DNA from: Proteobacteria bacterium ST_bin16 | GTDB taxonomy: Bacteria > Pseudomonadota > Gammaproteobacteria > Burkholderiales > Nitrosomonadaceae | Direction: 5' to 3' | Length of the DNA: 64,000 bases | NCBI GenBank assembly: GCA_002083595.1 | Contig: MSXT01000006.1 | Coordinates: 1-64,000 of the forward strand | Shown here: positions 44,300 to 52,341 of the stretch, piece by piece | Layout: every line of letters begins with the position of its first letter | How positions within the stretch are numbered: the stretch's first letter is position 1 | Position numbers and translations under genes: made by a program | The notes under the pieces: generated by a model | Database searches by the model: none | What the model was told of the DNA's origin: nothing | What the model saw: only the letters and a program-made list of their open reading frames with translations

Positions 44300-45016
44300 T
44301 TAATGATCCGGTTTATAGCTGATATTAACTTCGGTCACTATTTTGTCGATTTCCCGGCCATTATCCTCGATCGAGACAATACGCACGGGTAGCATGTGAT
44401 TGTTCAGCGCGAGCCATATTTTCCTTTTAAGCTTGGAATGCTTTTCTTCCTGCCGGGTTAATACTATTGTTTCCATTTTCCCGATCGGTGTATTGAGGGT
44501 TTCTTTCGCGATGGTATAGCGTGTTAACTGCAGGTTATGGCCATTGGTAACGTACCGGTCAACATGGTGTTTCGGCAGCTCGGTAAACACAAAGTTGTAC
44601 GATAAGCTGAGACGATCCAGCGTACCATCCGGCAACTTTTCTCTGGCATGATGACCTTGGTGATTCAGTGTGATGATATGGTTATTCCAGTCAAATTCTG
44701 CGACGCTGGGTTGTTTTTTACCGCGTTTTTCATAAGCGCGCATGGGCCGTAAACCATGTTTGGTGATGAAGCCTTCGCTATGGCGCATGATGCTATTCGG
44801 TTCGATGAGTTTGTACATACCGGTGGCTTGCGCTTCGCTGTTGATCGAATAATGCGCCTTGCCGTCGACGTGCTTGATTTCCATCACTTCATCGACTTCC
44901 CCTTCGCCGATATCCGTCGTCACCGCATATTTAATTTCGATGCGTGACGGCATATCCGTCGCCATGACCGGGAAACTGAGCAGCCCCAGCAGAAAAAGCA
45001 ATGCTGCACATTTCAT
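44300..45016 (-). CDS. DUF3108-like exported protein
   Basis: A 238-residue protein with a signal peptide (about residues 1-20, cleavage near VMAT-D). The mature part is beta-rich, with KYAVTTDIGEGEVDEVMEIKHVDGKAHYSI and, near the end, the LPVRIVSIEDNGREIDKIVTEV pattern of DUF3108 proteins. In betaproteobacteria such genes commonly follow purN, as here, where its start overlaps the purN stop by 4 bases. The function is not known; periplasmic location is inferred. Confidence 0.82.
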   Translation of the reverse strand: MKCAALLFLLGLLSFPVMATDMPSRIEIKYAVTTDIGEGEVDEVMEIKHVDGKAHYSINSEAQATGMYKLIEPNSIMRHSEGFITKHGLRPMRAYEKRGKKQPSVAEFDWNNHIITLNHQGHHAREKLPDGTLDRLSLSYNFVFTELPKHHVDRYVTNGHNLQLTRYTIAKETLNTPIGKMETIVLTRQEEKHSKLKRKIWLALNNHMLPVRIVSIEDNGREIDKIVTEVNISYKPDH

Positions 45017-45651
45017 TCCGGCAATCCTGGTGAGAAAAGTGCAACCTCACTAACGTTGGCATCAGTCACTTCAGCTCGATTTCCGTTCAAACGGATCCGG
45101 TCTTCCATAAACCAGCGGACAGCCTGTGGATAAATGCGGTGCTCTTGCTGTAAAACTCGCGCGGCCAGGGTTTCTTCGCTATCTTCCGGTAATACCGGGA
45201 CAGCCGCTTGAATCACAATCGGACCGTGATCCAGCTGCAATGTGACAAAATGCACCGTACAGCCATGAATCCTGATGCCTTCTTGCAGCACCCGCGCATG
45301 TGTGCCCAATCCTGGAAAAGCAGGGAGTAAGGAAGGGTGAATATTCATTAACCGGCCTTGGTAACGTTGTACAAAGCGATCGCTAAGTATACGCATGAAG
45401 CCGGCCAGTGCAATCAGTTTTGGCTGACAGGTGTCAATTTTTTCCGCCAATGCCGCATCGAATGTCTGGCGGTCCGGAAAATCGCGGTGATCCAAAATCA
45501 AAGTTTCAACACCCAGTTGCCGCGCAATTTCCAGCCCGCTCGCATGGAGATTGTTACTGATCACCGTAATGCGATCCACCTGCAATTTTGCCTCCAGCAA
45601 CGCTTGCATATTACTGCCGCGGCCGGAAATCAGAATAACCAGTGATTTCAT
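45013..45651 (-). CDS. purN: Phosphoribosylglycinamide formyltransferase PurN
   Basis: PurN transfers a formyl group from 10-formyltetrahydrofolate to GAR, the third step of purine synthesis. The start is placed at the ATG giving MKSLVILISGRGSN, so the protein has 212 residues, the family norm; the frame is open 35 codons further upstream but overlaps purM. Key motifs are SGRGSNMQALL (phosphate loop), LAGFMRIL, NIHPSLLPAFPG with the catalytic His, and a later LDHGPIVIQ with the catalytic Asp. Confidence 0.96.
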   Translation of the reverse strand: MKSLVILISGRGSNMQALLEAKLQVDRITVISNNLHASGLEIARQLGVETLILDHRDFPDRQTFDAALAEKIDTCQPKLIALAGFMRILSDRFVQRYQGRLMNIHPSLLPAFPGLGTHARVLQEGIRIHGCTVHFVTLQLDHGPIVIQAAVPVLPEDSEETLAARVLQQEHRIYPQAVRWFMEDRIRLNGNRAEVTDANVSEVALFSPGLPE

Positions 45652-45676
45652 AGGATGCTGTTGCCGGAATAAGGGT

Positions 45677-46735
45677 TTACACGAGTACGGTGGCTGGCTG
45701 ATTAGCCGTACGTGGCTTGATTTCCCCAATCCGCCATGAGGTTTCTCCCGCCGCATGTAAACTGCTCAGTGCGGTCTCGGCATGCTCGGGTGCGACAACG
45801 ATCACCATGCCGATACCGCAATTAAATACGCGCGCCATTTCATGCTCGGCGACATTGCCTTGCTGCTGCAACCAACGGAACAACGGCGGCATTTCCCAGG
45901 CGTCGCGGTGTAAAACCGCCGTAAGCTGATCGGGTAAAATGCGCGGCACATTTTCTACCAAGCCGCCACCGGTGATATGCGCCAGCCCCTTGACCGGCAG
46001 TTGATTGATCAGCGCAAGCAACGGTTTGACGTAAATGCGCGTTGGCGCCATGATGACATCGGCGAGGGGCTGGCCGTGAAAATCTCCGGACAAGTCGGCG
46101 TGACTATGTTCGATAATCTTGCGGATCAGCGAATAACCGTTGGAATGGGCGCCGCTGGAAGCGACACCCAACACGATATCGCCCGCTTGTATCGTCGCGC
46201 CGCTGATAATCCGCTCTTTCTCTACCGCGCCCACGGCAAATCCGGCCAAGTCGTATTCATCGTGCGGGTACATGCCCGGCATTTCCGCCGTTTCCCCGCC
46301 GATCAATGCGCAACCGGCCAACTCGCAGCCGCGGGCGATACCGCTGATGACTGCCGTCGCCGTCTCCACTTGCAATTTTCCGCAGGCGAAATAATCCAGG
46401 AAAAACAGCGGCTCCGCGCCTTGCACCAGAATATCGTTGACACTCATCGCCACCAGATCGATGCCAATGGTGTCATGCTGGTTGAGCTGGAACGCCAGCT
46501 TCAGCTTGGTACCCACGCCATCGGTACCGGAAACCAGCACCGGGTTTTGGTATTTCTTGGAAATCTCAAACAATGCGCCAAAACCGCCAATGCCGGTGAG
46601 TACCTCGGGTCGCATGGTGCGCTTGGCCAACGGTTTGATATTTTCAACCAGGCGGTCGCCCGCGTCGATGTCAACCCCGGCATCCCGATAGGATAATGGC
46701 GTTGTGTTCGGATGATCAGATTTGGATGAGGTCAA
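45677..46735 (-). CDS. purM: Phosphoribosylformylglycinamidine cyclo-ligase PurM
   Basis: PurM closes the imidazole ring to give AIR, the fifth purine step. I choose the TTG at 46735 because GGGAA lies about 6 bases upstream and the product (352 residues) fits the family; the frame continues 13 codons to another TTG. Motifs include SYRDAGVDIDAGDRLVENIK, GTDGVGTKLKLA, GGETAEMPGMY and HITGGGLVENVPRILP. It is followed by purN after 25 bases. Confidence 0.95.
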   Translation of the reverse strand: MTSSKSDHPNTTPLSYRDAGVDIDAGDRLVENIKPLAKRTMRPEVLTGIGGFGALFEISKKYQNPVLVSGTDGVGTKLKLAFQLNQHDTIGIDLVAMSVNDILVQGAEPLFFLDYFACGKLQVETATAVISGIARGCELAGCALIGGETAEMPGMYPHDEYDLAGFAVGAVEKERIISGATIQAGDIVLGVASSGAHSNGYSLIRKIIEHSHADLSGDFHGQPLADVIMAPTRIYVKPLLALINQLPVKGLAHITGGGLVENVPRILPDQLTAVLHRDAWEMPPLFRWLQQQGNVAEHEMARVFNCGIGMVIVVAPEHAETALSSLHAAGETSWRIGEIKPRTANQPATVLV

Positions 46736-46991
46736 CTTGGATTCCCATGCGGTTAATATGAATGCTACCGGCAAAACTGGATTTTACCGCAAATGAGCGA
46801 TGCGCATGGTGCGTGCAGATAAAAATCTCCGCCCGGTGATGGAGTTCCCGGGGATTGTTTGAATTGATTCTATATTTTGCTATTGCGCCGGTTTGACTTA
46901 TACTCAAGAAGCAGTTGAAGTAAAAGAAGTTCTATCAGTATACAGTGTGGCAAGGGTAGATTGATCAACGTACTTTGATTGGAGGTGGAAT

Positions 46992-47846
46992 ATGAAAACA
47001 ATTCATGGCCGTGGATTGGGCTGGCATAGAGACCTGCCCGATATGCGGGATCACACGCAATCGACATCAGCGGTTGCAAAAGTTCTGGCAAAATCATCAG
47101 CCTTGAAAAAAGCCGCGAAGACTTTACCGGCGTCGGTCGATCTGCGCAAATACTGTTCGCCGATTGAAGATCAGGGGCAGCTTGGTTCCTGTACAGCCCA
47201 TGCGGGTGTCGGCATGGTGGAGTACTTTGAGCGCCGCGCTTTTGGAAAACACGTCGATGCATCGCGGCTGTTTTTATACAAAGTCACCCGGCAACTGCTG
47301 GGATTCACCGGCGACGATGGCGCGTATCTGAGAGACACCATGAAAGCGCTGGTGCTATTCGGCGTTCCACCGGAGAAATATTGGCCTTACGACGTCGCCA
47401 AGTTCAACGATGATCCTTCCAATTTCTGCTTTTCATACGCGCAGAGTTATCAAGCGATCACTTATTACCGGCTTGATCCGCCCAATACACCTACAGCCAC
47501 CGTGCTGAAGAACGTAAAAACCAGTCTCGCTGGGCAACTTCCCGCTATGTTCGGTTTCTCGGTTTACAGTTCGATGCCGCGATCCGGCGATGGCAAAGGG
47601 GAAATTCCTTATCCTACCGGCGGAGATACCTTGGACGGCGGGCACGCGGTGCTTGCGGTCGGGTATGACGATCAGAAAAAAATCGGCTCCACTAAGGGCG
47701 CATTGTTGATTCGTAATTCTTGGGGAACGGATTGGGGTGACGGTGGCTACGGCTGGTTGCCCTATGCCTATATCGAAGACGGACTCGCCGACGATTTCTG
47801 GTCGCTGGTCAAGGCGGAATTTGTCGATAGCGATTTGTTTAAATAA
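46992..47846 (+). CDS. Papain-like (C1 family) cysteine protease
   Basis: A 284-residue protease of the papain fold. The catalytic set is visible: Gln/Cys in IEDQGQLGSCTAHAG (Cys near residue 64), His in DGGHAVLAVGYDD (near 217) and Asn in RNSWGTDWGDGGYGW (near 238). There is no signal peptide and only a short N-terminal extension in place of a long inhibitory prodomain. GGAGG is 6-7 bases before the ATG. The substrate is unknown. It lies alone between purM (divergent) and the microprotein locus. Confidence 0.9.
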   Translation: MKTIHGRGLGWHRDLPDMRDHTQSTSAVAKVLAKSSALKKAAKTLPASVDLRKYCSPIEDQGQLGSCTAHAGVGMVEYFERRAFGKHVDASRLFLYKVTRQLLGFTGDDGAYLRDTMKALVLFGVPPEKYWPYDVAKFNDDPSNFCFSYAQSYQAITYYRLDPPNTPTATVLKNVKTSLAGQLPAMFGFSVYSSMPRSGDGKGEIPYPTGGDTLDGGHAVLAVGYDDQKKIGSTKGALLIRNSWGTDWGDGGYGWLPYAYIEDGLADDFWSLVKAEFVDSDLFK

Positions 47847-47945
47847 TCGTTTTTAAGAATATCAAGGTAGGTACTTTTTAATCAACGATTTGTTATCTTT
47901 TCTGGGGAATAGAAACGAGTGATTTCAGCATTCAAGATCAGTTTC

Positions 47946-48003
47946 GTGAATTTTTTGTAATTTTTTTGTGAATAATTTGTGAACTTTTGTGATTTCTGAT
48001 AAT
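47946..48003 (+). promoter_or_regulatory. Helically phased GTGAA repeats before a -10-like element
   Basis: Five T-rich GTGAA-like units start at 47946 (GTGAA), 47957 (GTAA), 47968 (GTGAA), 47979 (GTGAA) and 47989 (GTGAT), so they recur every 11, 11, 11 and 10 bases, one DNA turn. Four of them directly follow a T-tract. GATAAT at 47998-48003 follows as a good -10 candidate, 43 bases before the start codon of the microprotein. The array could bind a cooperative regulator or bend DNA through phased T-tracts. Confidence 0.6.
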
Positions 48004-48045
48004 CTCATCATATGTTTTTAACTAACTATCAATGAGGAGAGAATC

Positions 48046-48123
48046 TTGGAACGATTAGGAAATGCTTATTTTGCAGTTATATTTATTCTGTTTGTGCTGA
48101 CTACATTGGAATCGTTTTCGTAA
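48046..48123 (+). CDS. 25-residue hydrophobic microprotein
   Basis: A short frame starting with TTG, with AGGAGA (48035-48040) 5 bases upstream. The product, of 25 residues, starts MERLGNAYFAV, is a single hydrophobic helix (AYFAVIFILFVLTTL) and ends ESFS. A perfect 13-base-pair terminator begins 19 bases after its stop, and a -10-like element and phased repeats precede it, so the locus has the full set of signals for one small transcript. No family is known to me. A noncoding RNA with an incidental frame is the main alternative. A competing ATG frame at 48032 stops after 8 codons. Confidence 0.55.
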   Translation: MERLGNAYFAVIFILFVLTTLESFS

Positions 48124-48141
48124 GCAGTAATCGTTAATTTG

Positions 48142-48178
48142 AAATAGAGCATTTGCATCAAGAAATGCTCTATTTTTT
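48142..48178 (+). terminator. Strong intrinsic terminator after the microprotein
   Basis: AAATAGAGCATTT (48142-48154) pairs perfectly with AAATGCTCTATTT (48163-48175), with an eight-base loop, and ends in a run of T. The nearest plus-strand annotated stop upstream is that of the microprotein; the C1 protease gene ends almost 300 bases before. The rest of the gap to 48446 holds nothing I can support. Confidence 0.93.
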
Positions 48179-48446
48179 ATGCTGTGCCGCTCAGCTGCGG
48201 TAAAGTTCAAATCCGGTATCAAATCGTACCGTGTTCTCAATGTAAAAAATCCATCGGCTAGATGCCTTGGGATTTTCTCCTCATCCAAATCATCCCATGT
48301 TTTTAACAGCAAAAATATGTGCAAGAATGGTATGATCTGCGCTAATTTTTGTTGTCGTAATACGGTTTTGCAGTAGTTTTTCTGGGTGGAGTCAATTAAT
48401 CATTTTTCCAGCGTTGCTGGCTGGTTTCCCAACACCGGGGTAGTTC

Positions 48447-49841
48447 ATGTCTTTCAGTATCGCTGATTTGTTATCGCAACATCGCACCGACAAATTTGAT
48501 TTGCACGATCGTTACCTGAATGCGCAAATGGTCAGGGTACTGAAGACAATCGGTTATGACCGCAATTATGAGCGCGCGATCGGGCAGTATTTGTATGACG
48601 AGCAAGGGAACGAATATCTCGATTTGTTGAGCGGTTTCGGGGTGTATGCGTTCGGCCGCAACCATCCGGTGATCGTCAATGCATTAAAAGAAGTGTTGTC
48701 GCTCGAAATGCCCGATTTGGTGCAGATGGATGTGTCGATTCTGAGCGGCTTGCTGGCTAAGGAGATCTTGACCACGACGCCGGACAATCTGGAGCGGGCA
48801 TTCTTTTGCAATTCCGGCACCGAGGCGGTCGAAGCGGCGATCAAGTTCGCGCGCTACTTTACCAAGCGCAACCGCATTATTTGCTGTGATCATGCTTATC
48901 ATGGCCTGACGATGGGTGCGCTGTCACTGAACGGCGAACAGATTTTCAAGGATGGCTTCGGGCCGTTGCTGCAAGATTGCGGCTCGGTGCCATTCAACGA
49001 TCTGGCCGCATTGGAACAGGCGCTCAGCAGCCGCAACGTGGCGGCATTCGTGGTCGAGCCGATCCAAGGCAAAGGCGTGAATATCCCGGACGATAATTAC
49101 CTGCCCGAAGTCGAACGCATGTGCAAGAAATACGGCACCTTGTTTGTCGCGGATGAAATTCAGACCGGACTGGGGCGTACTGGTAAATTCTGGGCAGTTG
49201 AGCATTGGGGCGTGAAGCCCGACATGATTTGCATGGCCAAGGCACTGTCCGGCGGGTTTGTTCCGGTCGGCGCAGTGGCGATGACGCAGCCGATTATGGA
49301 TAGCGTGTTTAACCGCATGGACCGCGCGGTGGTGCATGGCTCCACGTTCTCCAAGAACAATATGGCGATGGCGGCGGGGCTGGCCAGTCTGGAAGTGATC
49401 AAAAGCGAAAAACTGGTCGAGAACAGCGCCAAAGTCGGTGCGGATTTGATCGCACGATTGAATGCCTTAACCGGTCAGTTTGAATTCCTGAAAGGAGCGC
49501 GCGGCAAAGGATCGATGATCGCGGTGGAATTCAAATCGCCCGACAGTTTCTCGTTAAAAGCCGCCTGGATGATGCTGGAAGCGGCCAACAAAGGGTTGTT
49601 CTGCCAGATGATCACAATCCCATTGTTCAAAGAACACAGAATTCTGACGCAAGTGGCGGGGCATGGCATGAATGTGGTCAAACTGTTACCGCCGCTGATC
49701 CTGACACAAAAAGATTGCGACCGCATTATCAGTGCATTTTCCAAGACGATCGCCGATACGCATCAAGTGCCGGGTTCCATTTGGGAGCTTGGCAAGAACC
49801 TGGCCAGCCATGCGTTAAAAGCGAAGGCCGGTCAAAGCTAG
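48447..49841 (+). CDS. hpnO: Class III aminotransferase, probable hopanoid aminotransferase HpnO
   Basis: A 464-residue PLP-dependent class III aminotransferase. The cofactor region FVADEIQTGLGRTG (Asp near residue 237) and the PLP lysine in HGSTFSKNNMAMAAG (near residue 287; GSTFSKN) are present. The layout, with a long N-terminal part beginning MSFSIADLLSQHR and a C-terminal tail after the fold, resembles HpnO, which makes aminobacteriohopanetriol from the ribosylhopane aldehyde. The family assignment is certain; the hopanoid role rests on similarity as remembered and on hpnH-hpnB-hpnM 5 kb upstream. An ornithine- or acetylornithine-type aminotransferase is the alternative. It is followed by the permease after 7 bases. 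Confidence 0.72.
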   Translation: MSFSIADLLSQHRTDKFDLHDRYLNAQMVRVLKTIGYDRNYERAIGQYLYDEQGNEYLDLLSGFGVYAFGRNHPVIVNALKEVLSLEMPDLVQMDVSILSGLLAKEILTTTPDNLERAFFCNSGTEAVEAAIKFARYFTKRNRIICCDHAYHGLTMGALSLNGEQIFKDGFGPLLQDCGSVPFNDLAALEQALSSRNVAAFVVEPIQGKGVNIPDDNYLPEVERMCKKYGTLFVADEIQTGLGRTGKFWAVEHWGVKPDMICMAKALSGGFVPVGAVAMTQPIMDSVFNRMDRAVVHGSTFSKNNMAMAAGLASLEVIKSEKLVENSAKVGADLIARLNALTGQFEFLKGARGKGSMIAVEFKSPDSFSLKAAWMMLEAANKGLFCQMITIPLFKEHRILTQVAGHGMNVVKLLPPLILTQKDCDRIISAFSKTIADTHQVPGSIWELGKNLASHALKAKAGQS

Positions 49842-49848
49842 AATCCGC

Positions 49849-50913
49849 ATGAATACCGAACACTCCAACGAACTGCATTATTTCTGGTGGCTGGCGCTGG
49901 CTTGTGTGTCGGGCGGGGTACTGTACCTGCTCAGTCCGATTCTGACACCTTTCTTGCTCGCCGCAGTCATTGCTTATATCTGTAATCCGATGGTGAGGCG
50001 CATGGCGGGCAGAAATATCTCTCGTACCGCAGGCACGATATTGGTGATGTTCTTATTACTCGGCATGTTCGCGGCGCTGATTTTGATCATGGTGCCGCTG
50101 TTTGAAGAAGAAGCCCGGCGGATGCTGGACAAAATGCCGGTTTATCTCGAAGTGCTGCGGACCAAGGTGATTCCGTGGCTGGAAGGCCGTTTTAACATCA
50201 GCCTGCAACCGGACATGAATGTCCTGAAACAAGCGATATCGGAACACTGGCAAAGCGCGGGTGGAGTGGCAGCCAAGGTACTGCCTTCGTTGACCAGCGG
50301 CGGCATGGCGATCGTGGAATTTCTGGTCAATATGCTGCTGGTGCCGGTGGTGTTGTTTTATCTGCTGCGCGATTGGGACATGTTGATCAAGCTGATCGAT
50401 GAAATGATCCCGCGTTACTGGCACAAGCAGATTTCCCTATTGGCCAGGGAAACCGACCAGATTCTCGCGGAATTCCTGCGCGGACAGTTGTCTGTCATCG
50501 TGCTGATGAGCATTTGTTACATTACCGGCCTCTGGCTGGCAGGACTGGAGTTTGCGTTGCCGATTGGCTTGGTTGCAGGCATTCTGGTTTTCGTGCCGTA
50601 CCTCGGCATGATTGTCGGTCTGACGCTCGCAACACTGGCCGCTGTGATGCAGTTTCAAGATTGGGGCGGATTGATACCGGTATGGATCGTGTTTGGTATT
50701 GGCCAATTGCTGGAGGGCATGCTGTTTACTCCTTGGCTGGTGGGTGACCGCATCGGCTTACATCCGGTCATGGTGATTTTTGCCTTGATGGCGTTCGGTC
50801 AATTATTCGGTTTTTTCGGCATCCTGCTGGCGCTGCCGGTGAGCGCCGTATTGCTGGTATGGCTGCGGCATCTGCATCAGCATTATCTGGTCAGCAATTT
50901 CTACAATTCATAG
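49849..50913 (+). CDS. AI-2E family transporter (PerM-like permease)
   Basis: A 354-residue integral membrane protein with about seven or eight helices: two near residues 11-45, one near 62-82, and a C-terminal bundle from about 155. Members are annotated as AI-2 exporters or PerM-like permeases, though the substrate is unproven for most. The conserved segments LLSPILTPFLLAAVIAYICNPMV and EFLRGQLSVIVLMSICYITGL are clear. In many betaproteobacteria it lies just before hda, as it does here. Confidence 0.88.
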   Translation: MNTEHSNELHYFWWLALACVSGGVLYLLSPILTPFLLAAVIAYICNPMVRRMAGRNISRTAGTILVMFLLLGMFAALILIMVPLFEEEARRMLDKMPVYLEVLRTKVIPWLEGRFNISLQPDMNVLKQAISEHWQSAGGVAAKVLPSLTSGGMAIVEFLVNMLLVPVVLFYLLRDWDMLIKLIDEMIPRYWHKQISLLARETDQILAEFLRGQLSVIVLMSICYITGLWLAGLEFALPIGLVAGILVFVPYLGMIVGLTLATLAAVMQFQDWGGLIPVWIVFGIGQLLEGMLFTPWLVGDRIGLHPVMVIFALMAFGQLFGFFGILLALPVSAVLLVWLRHLHQHYLVSNFYNS

Positions 50914-50949
50914 TCCTGCCGGTTTAGAGTCTGGCGGCATCCCTGAGTC

Positions 50950-51633
50950 ATGATGATGCAACAATTGCTGCTCGACATTTTGCCGCCGCCGTCTCCCGCG
51001 CTGGAAAACTTTCAACCGGGAAAAAATGCCGAATTGCTGCACATGCTGACTGGCATTTTGTCCGGGCGGGAACAGGAACGTTTTGTTTATTTGTGGGGTA
51101 AGCCGGGGTGCGGCAAAAGTCATTTGCTGCAAGCGGTTGTTGCCACGTATACACAAAGAAGCCTAAAAGCGGTATATTGCAGCGCCAAAAAACAGAGTGA
51201 GTTTCCGGTTGAGGATGACATGGATTGCATCGCCATCGACGATATCGATGACCTGAGTGCAGCGGCTCAGATCGGATTGTTCAATCTGTATAACCAGTTG
51301 CGCGACGAAGGCCATGCCTTATTGCTGCTGAGCGGCACAGTTGCGCCGATGTATCTGAATTTGCGCCAGGATCTGGTGACGCGCTTGGGCTGGGGGTTGG
51401 TTTTTCAGGTGCATGAACTGACCGAAGAAGAGAAAATCCGGGCCATGAAAACGCATGCCGCGGATCGCGGCTTTGTGATTTCACAGGAAATTTGTCTTTA
51501 TTTGTTGCGGCACGGGCGGCGCGATTTGCCGTCGCTGATGATGACGCTGGATGCTTTGGACCGCTATTCGCTGGTGCATCAGCGTCCCATTACCATTCCT
51601 TTGTTACGAGAATTATTACAGGTGGCTTCATGA
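50950..51633 (+). CDS. hda: DnaA regulatory inactivator Hda
   Basis: Hda binds the DNA polymerase sliding clamp and stimulates ATP hydrolysis on DnaA, preventing re-initiation. The 227-residue protein starts with two spare Met before MQQLLLDI, whose QLLLDI resembles a clamp-binding peptide. The AAA+ core shows Walker A WGKPGCGKSHLLQ, Walker B DCIAIDDIDD and sensor regions like DnaA domain III, without the DnaA DNA-binding domain. Its last codons overlap the HAD phosphatase start by 4 bases. The exact ATG among 50950, 50953 and 50956 cannot be settled. Confidence 0.92.
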   Translation: MMMQQLLLDILPPPSPALENFQPGKNAELLHMLTGILSGREQERFVYLWGKPGCGKSHLLQAVVATYTQRSLKAVYCSAKKQSEFPVEDDMDCIAIDDIDDLSAAAQIGLFNLYNQLRDEGHALLLLSGTVAPMYLNLRQDLVTRLGWGLVFQVHELTEEEKIRAMKTHAADRGFVISQEICLYLLRHGRRDLPSLMMTLDALDRYSLVHQRPITIPLLRELLQVAS

Positions 51634-52292
51634 ATTTAGCATTATTTGATTTGGATAACACGCTGATTGCAGGCGATAGCGATTTTCAGTGGGCGCAGTT
51701 TTTGATAGAAAAGAACGCGCTGGACCGCGAGTTGCACGAAGCGAAAAATATCGAGTTTTACGAGCAATACAAAGCCGGGACGCTGGATATTCACGAATTT
51801 CTCGATTTTCAGCTTAAGCCGCTGGCGCGTCATCCGCGCGCGCAATTGGAAGCTTGGCGTAAGGAATTCATGATCCAGAGGATTACCCCGATCATCGCAC
51901 CCGGTACACGGAAATTGATCGAGCAGCATATGCTGGATAACGATTTGTGCATCATCATTACCGCCACCAACAGTTTCGTCACCGCGCCGATTGCTCAGGC
52001 GCTTGGTATCGAGCACTTGATTGCAACCGAACCGGAAGAAAAGGACGGCGAATTTACCGGCCGGGTTTTCGGCACACCGTCATTCCGCGAAGGAAAGGTC
52101 GAGCGGCTGGAGAAATGGCTGGATGCGCATAATTTAACCTGGCTATCGTTTCTGCGCAGCTGGTTTTACAGCGATTCGTTGAACGACCTGCCGTTGCTCA
52201 GCAAAGTAACGCACCCGGTCGCCGTCGATCCCGATCCGACATTGAAAAGCCACGCCGAAAGAAACAACTGGCCGATTATCAGTTTGCGGTAG
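51630..52292 (+). CDS. HAD-IB family phosphatase (SerB-like)
   Basis: A 220-residue haloacid dehalogenase hydrolase. The nucleophile motif LALFDLDNTLIAGDSD (Asp near residue 7) starts the protein, motif II is in IIITATNSF and motif IV in FYSDSLNDLPLL. The cap is a helical IB type as in phosphoserine phosphatase; the substrate could be phosphoserine, histidinol-phosphate or another phosphate ester. The ATG overlaps the hda stop (ATGA), so the two are translated together. It is convergent with tamB. Confidence 0.88.
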   Translation: MNLALFDLDNTLIAGDSDFQWAQFLIEKNALDRELHEAKNIEFYEQYKAGTLDIHEFLDFQLKPLARHPRAQLEAWRKEFMIQRITPIIAPGTRKLIEQHMLDNDLCIIITATNSFVTAPIAQALGIEHLIATEPEEKDGEFTGRVFGTPSFREGKVERLEKWLDAHNLTWLSFLRSWFYSDSLNDLPLLSKVTHPVAVDPDPTLKSHAERNNWPIISLR

Positions 52293-52341
52293 TATTTATC
52301 CGTGTCAATCGTCCATTGCGCTGCTGAGTTTTTGTTACGAT

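Noticed and set aside
47941..47993. The GTGAA units as a CRISPR or tandem gene-repeat array.
   Set aside because: Units are only 11 bases with no spacers of CRISPR length and no cas genes; they fit an operator or bent DNA.
48055..48324. An 89-codon minus-strand frame across the microprotein locus.
   Set aside because: It crosses a strong plus-strand terminator, has no ribosome binding site and encodes a nondescript sequence.
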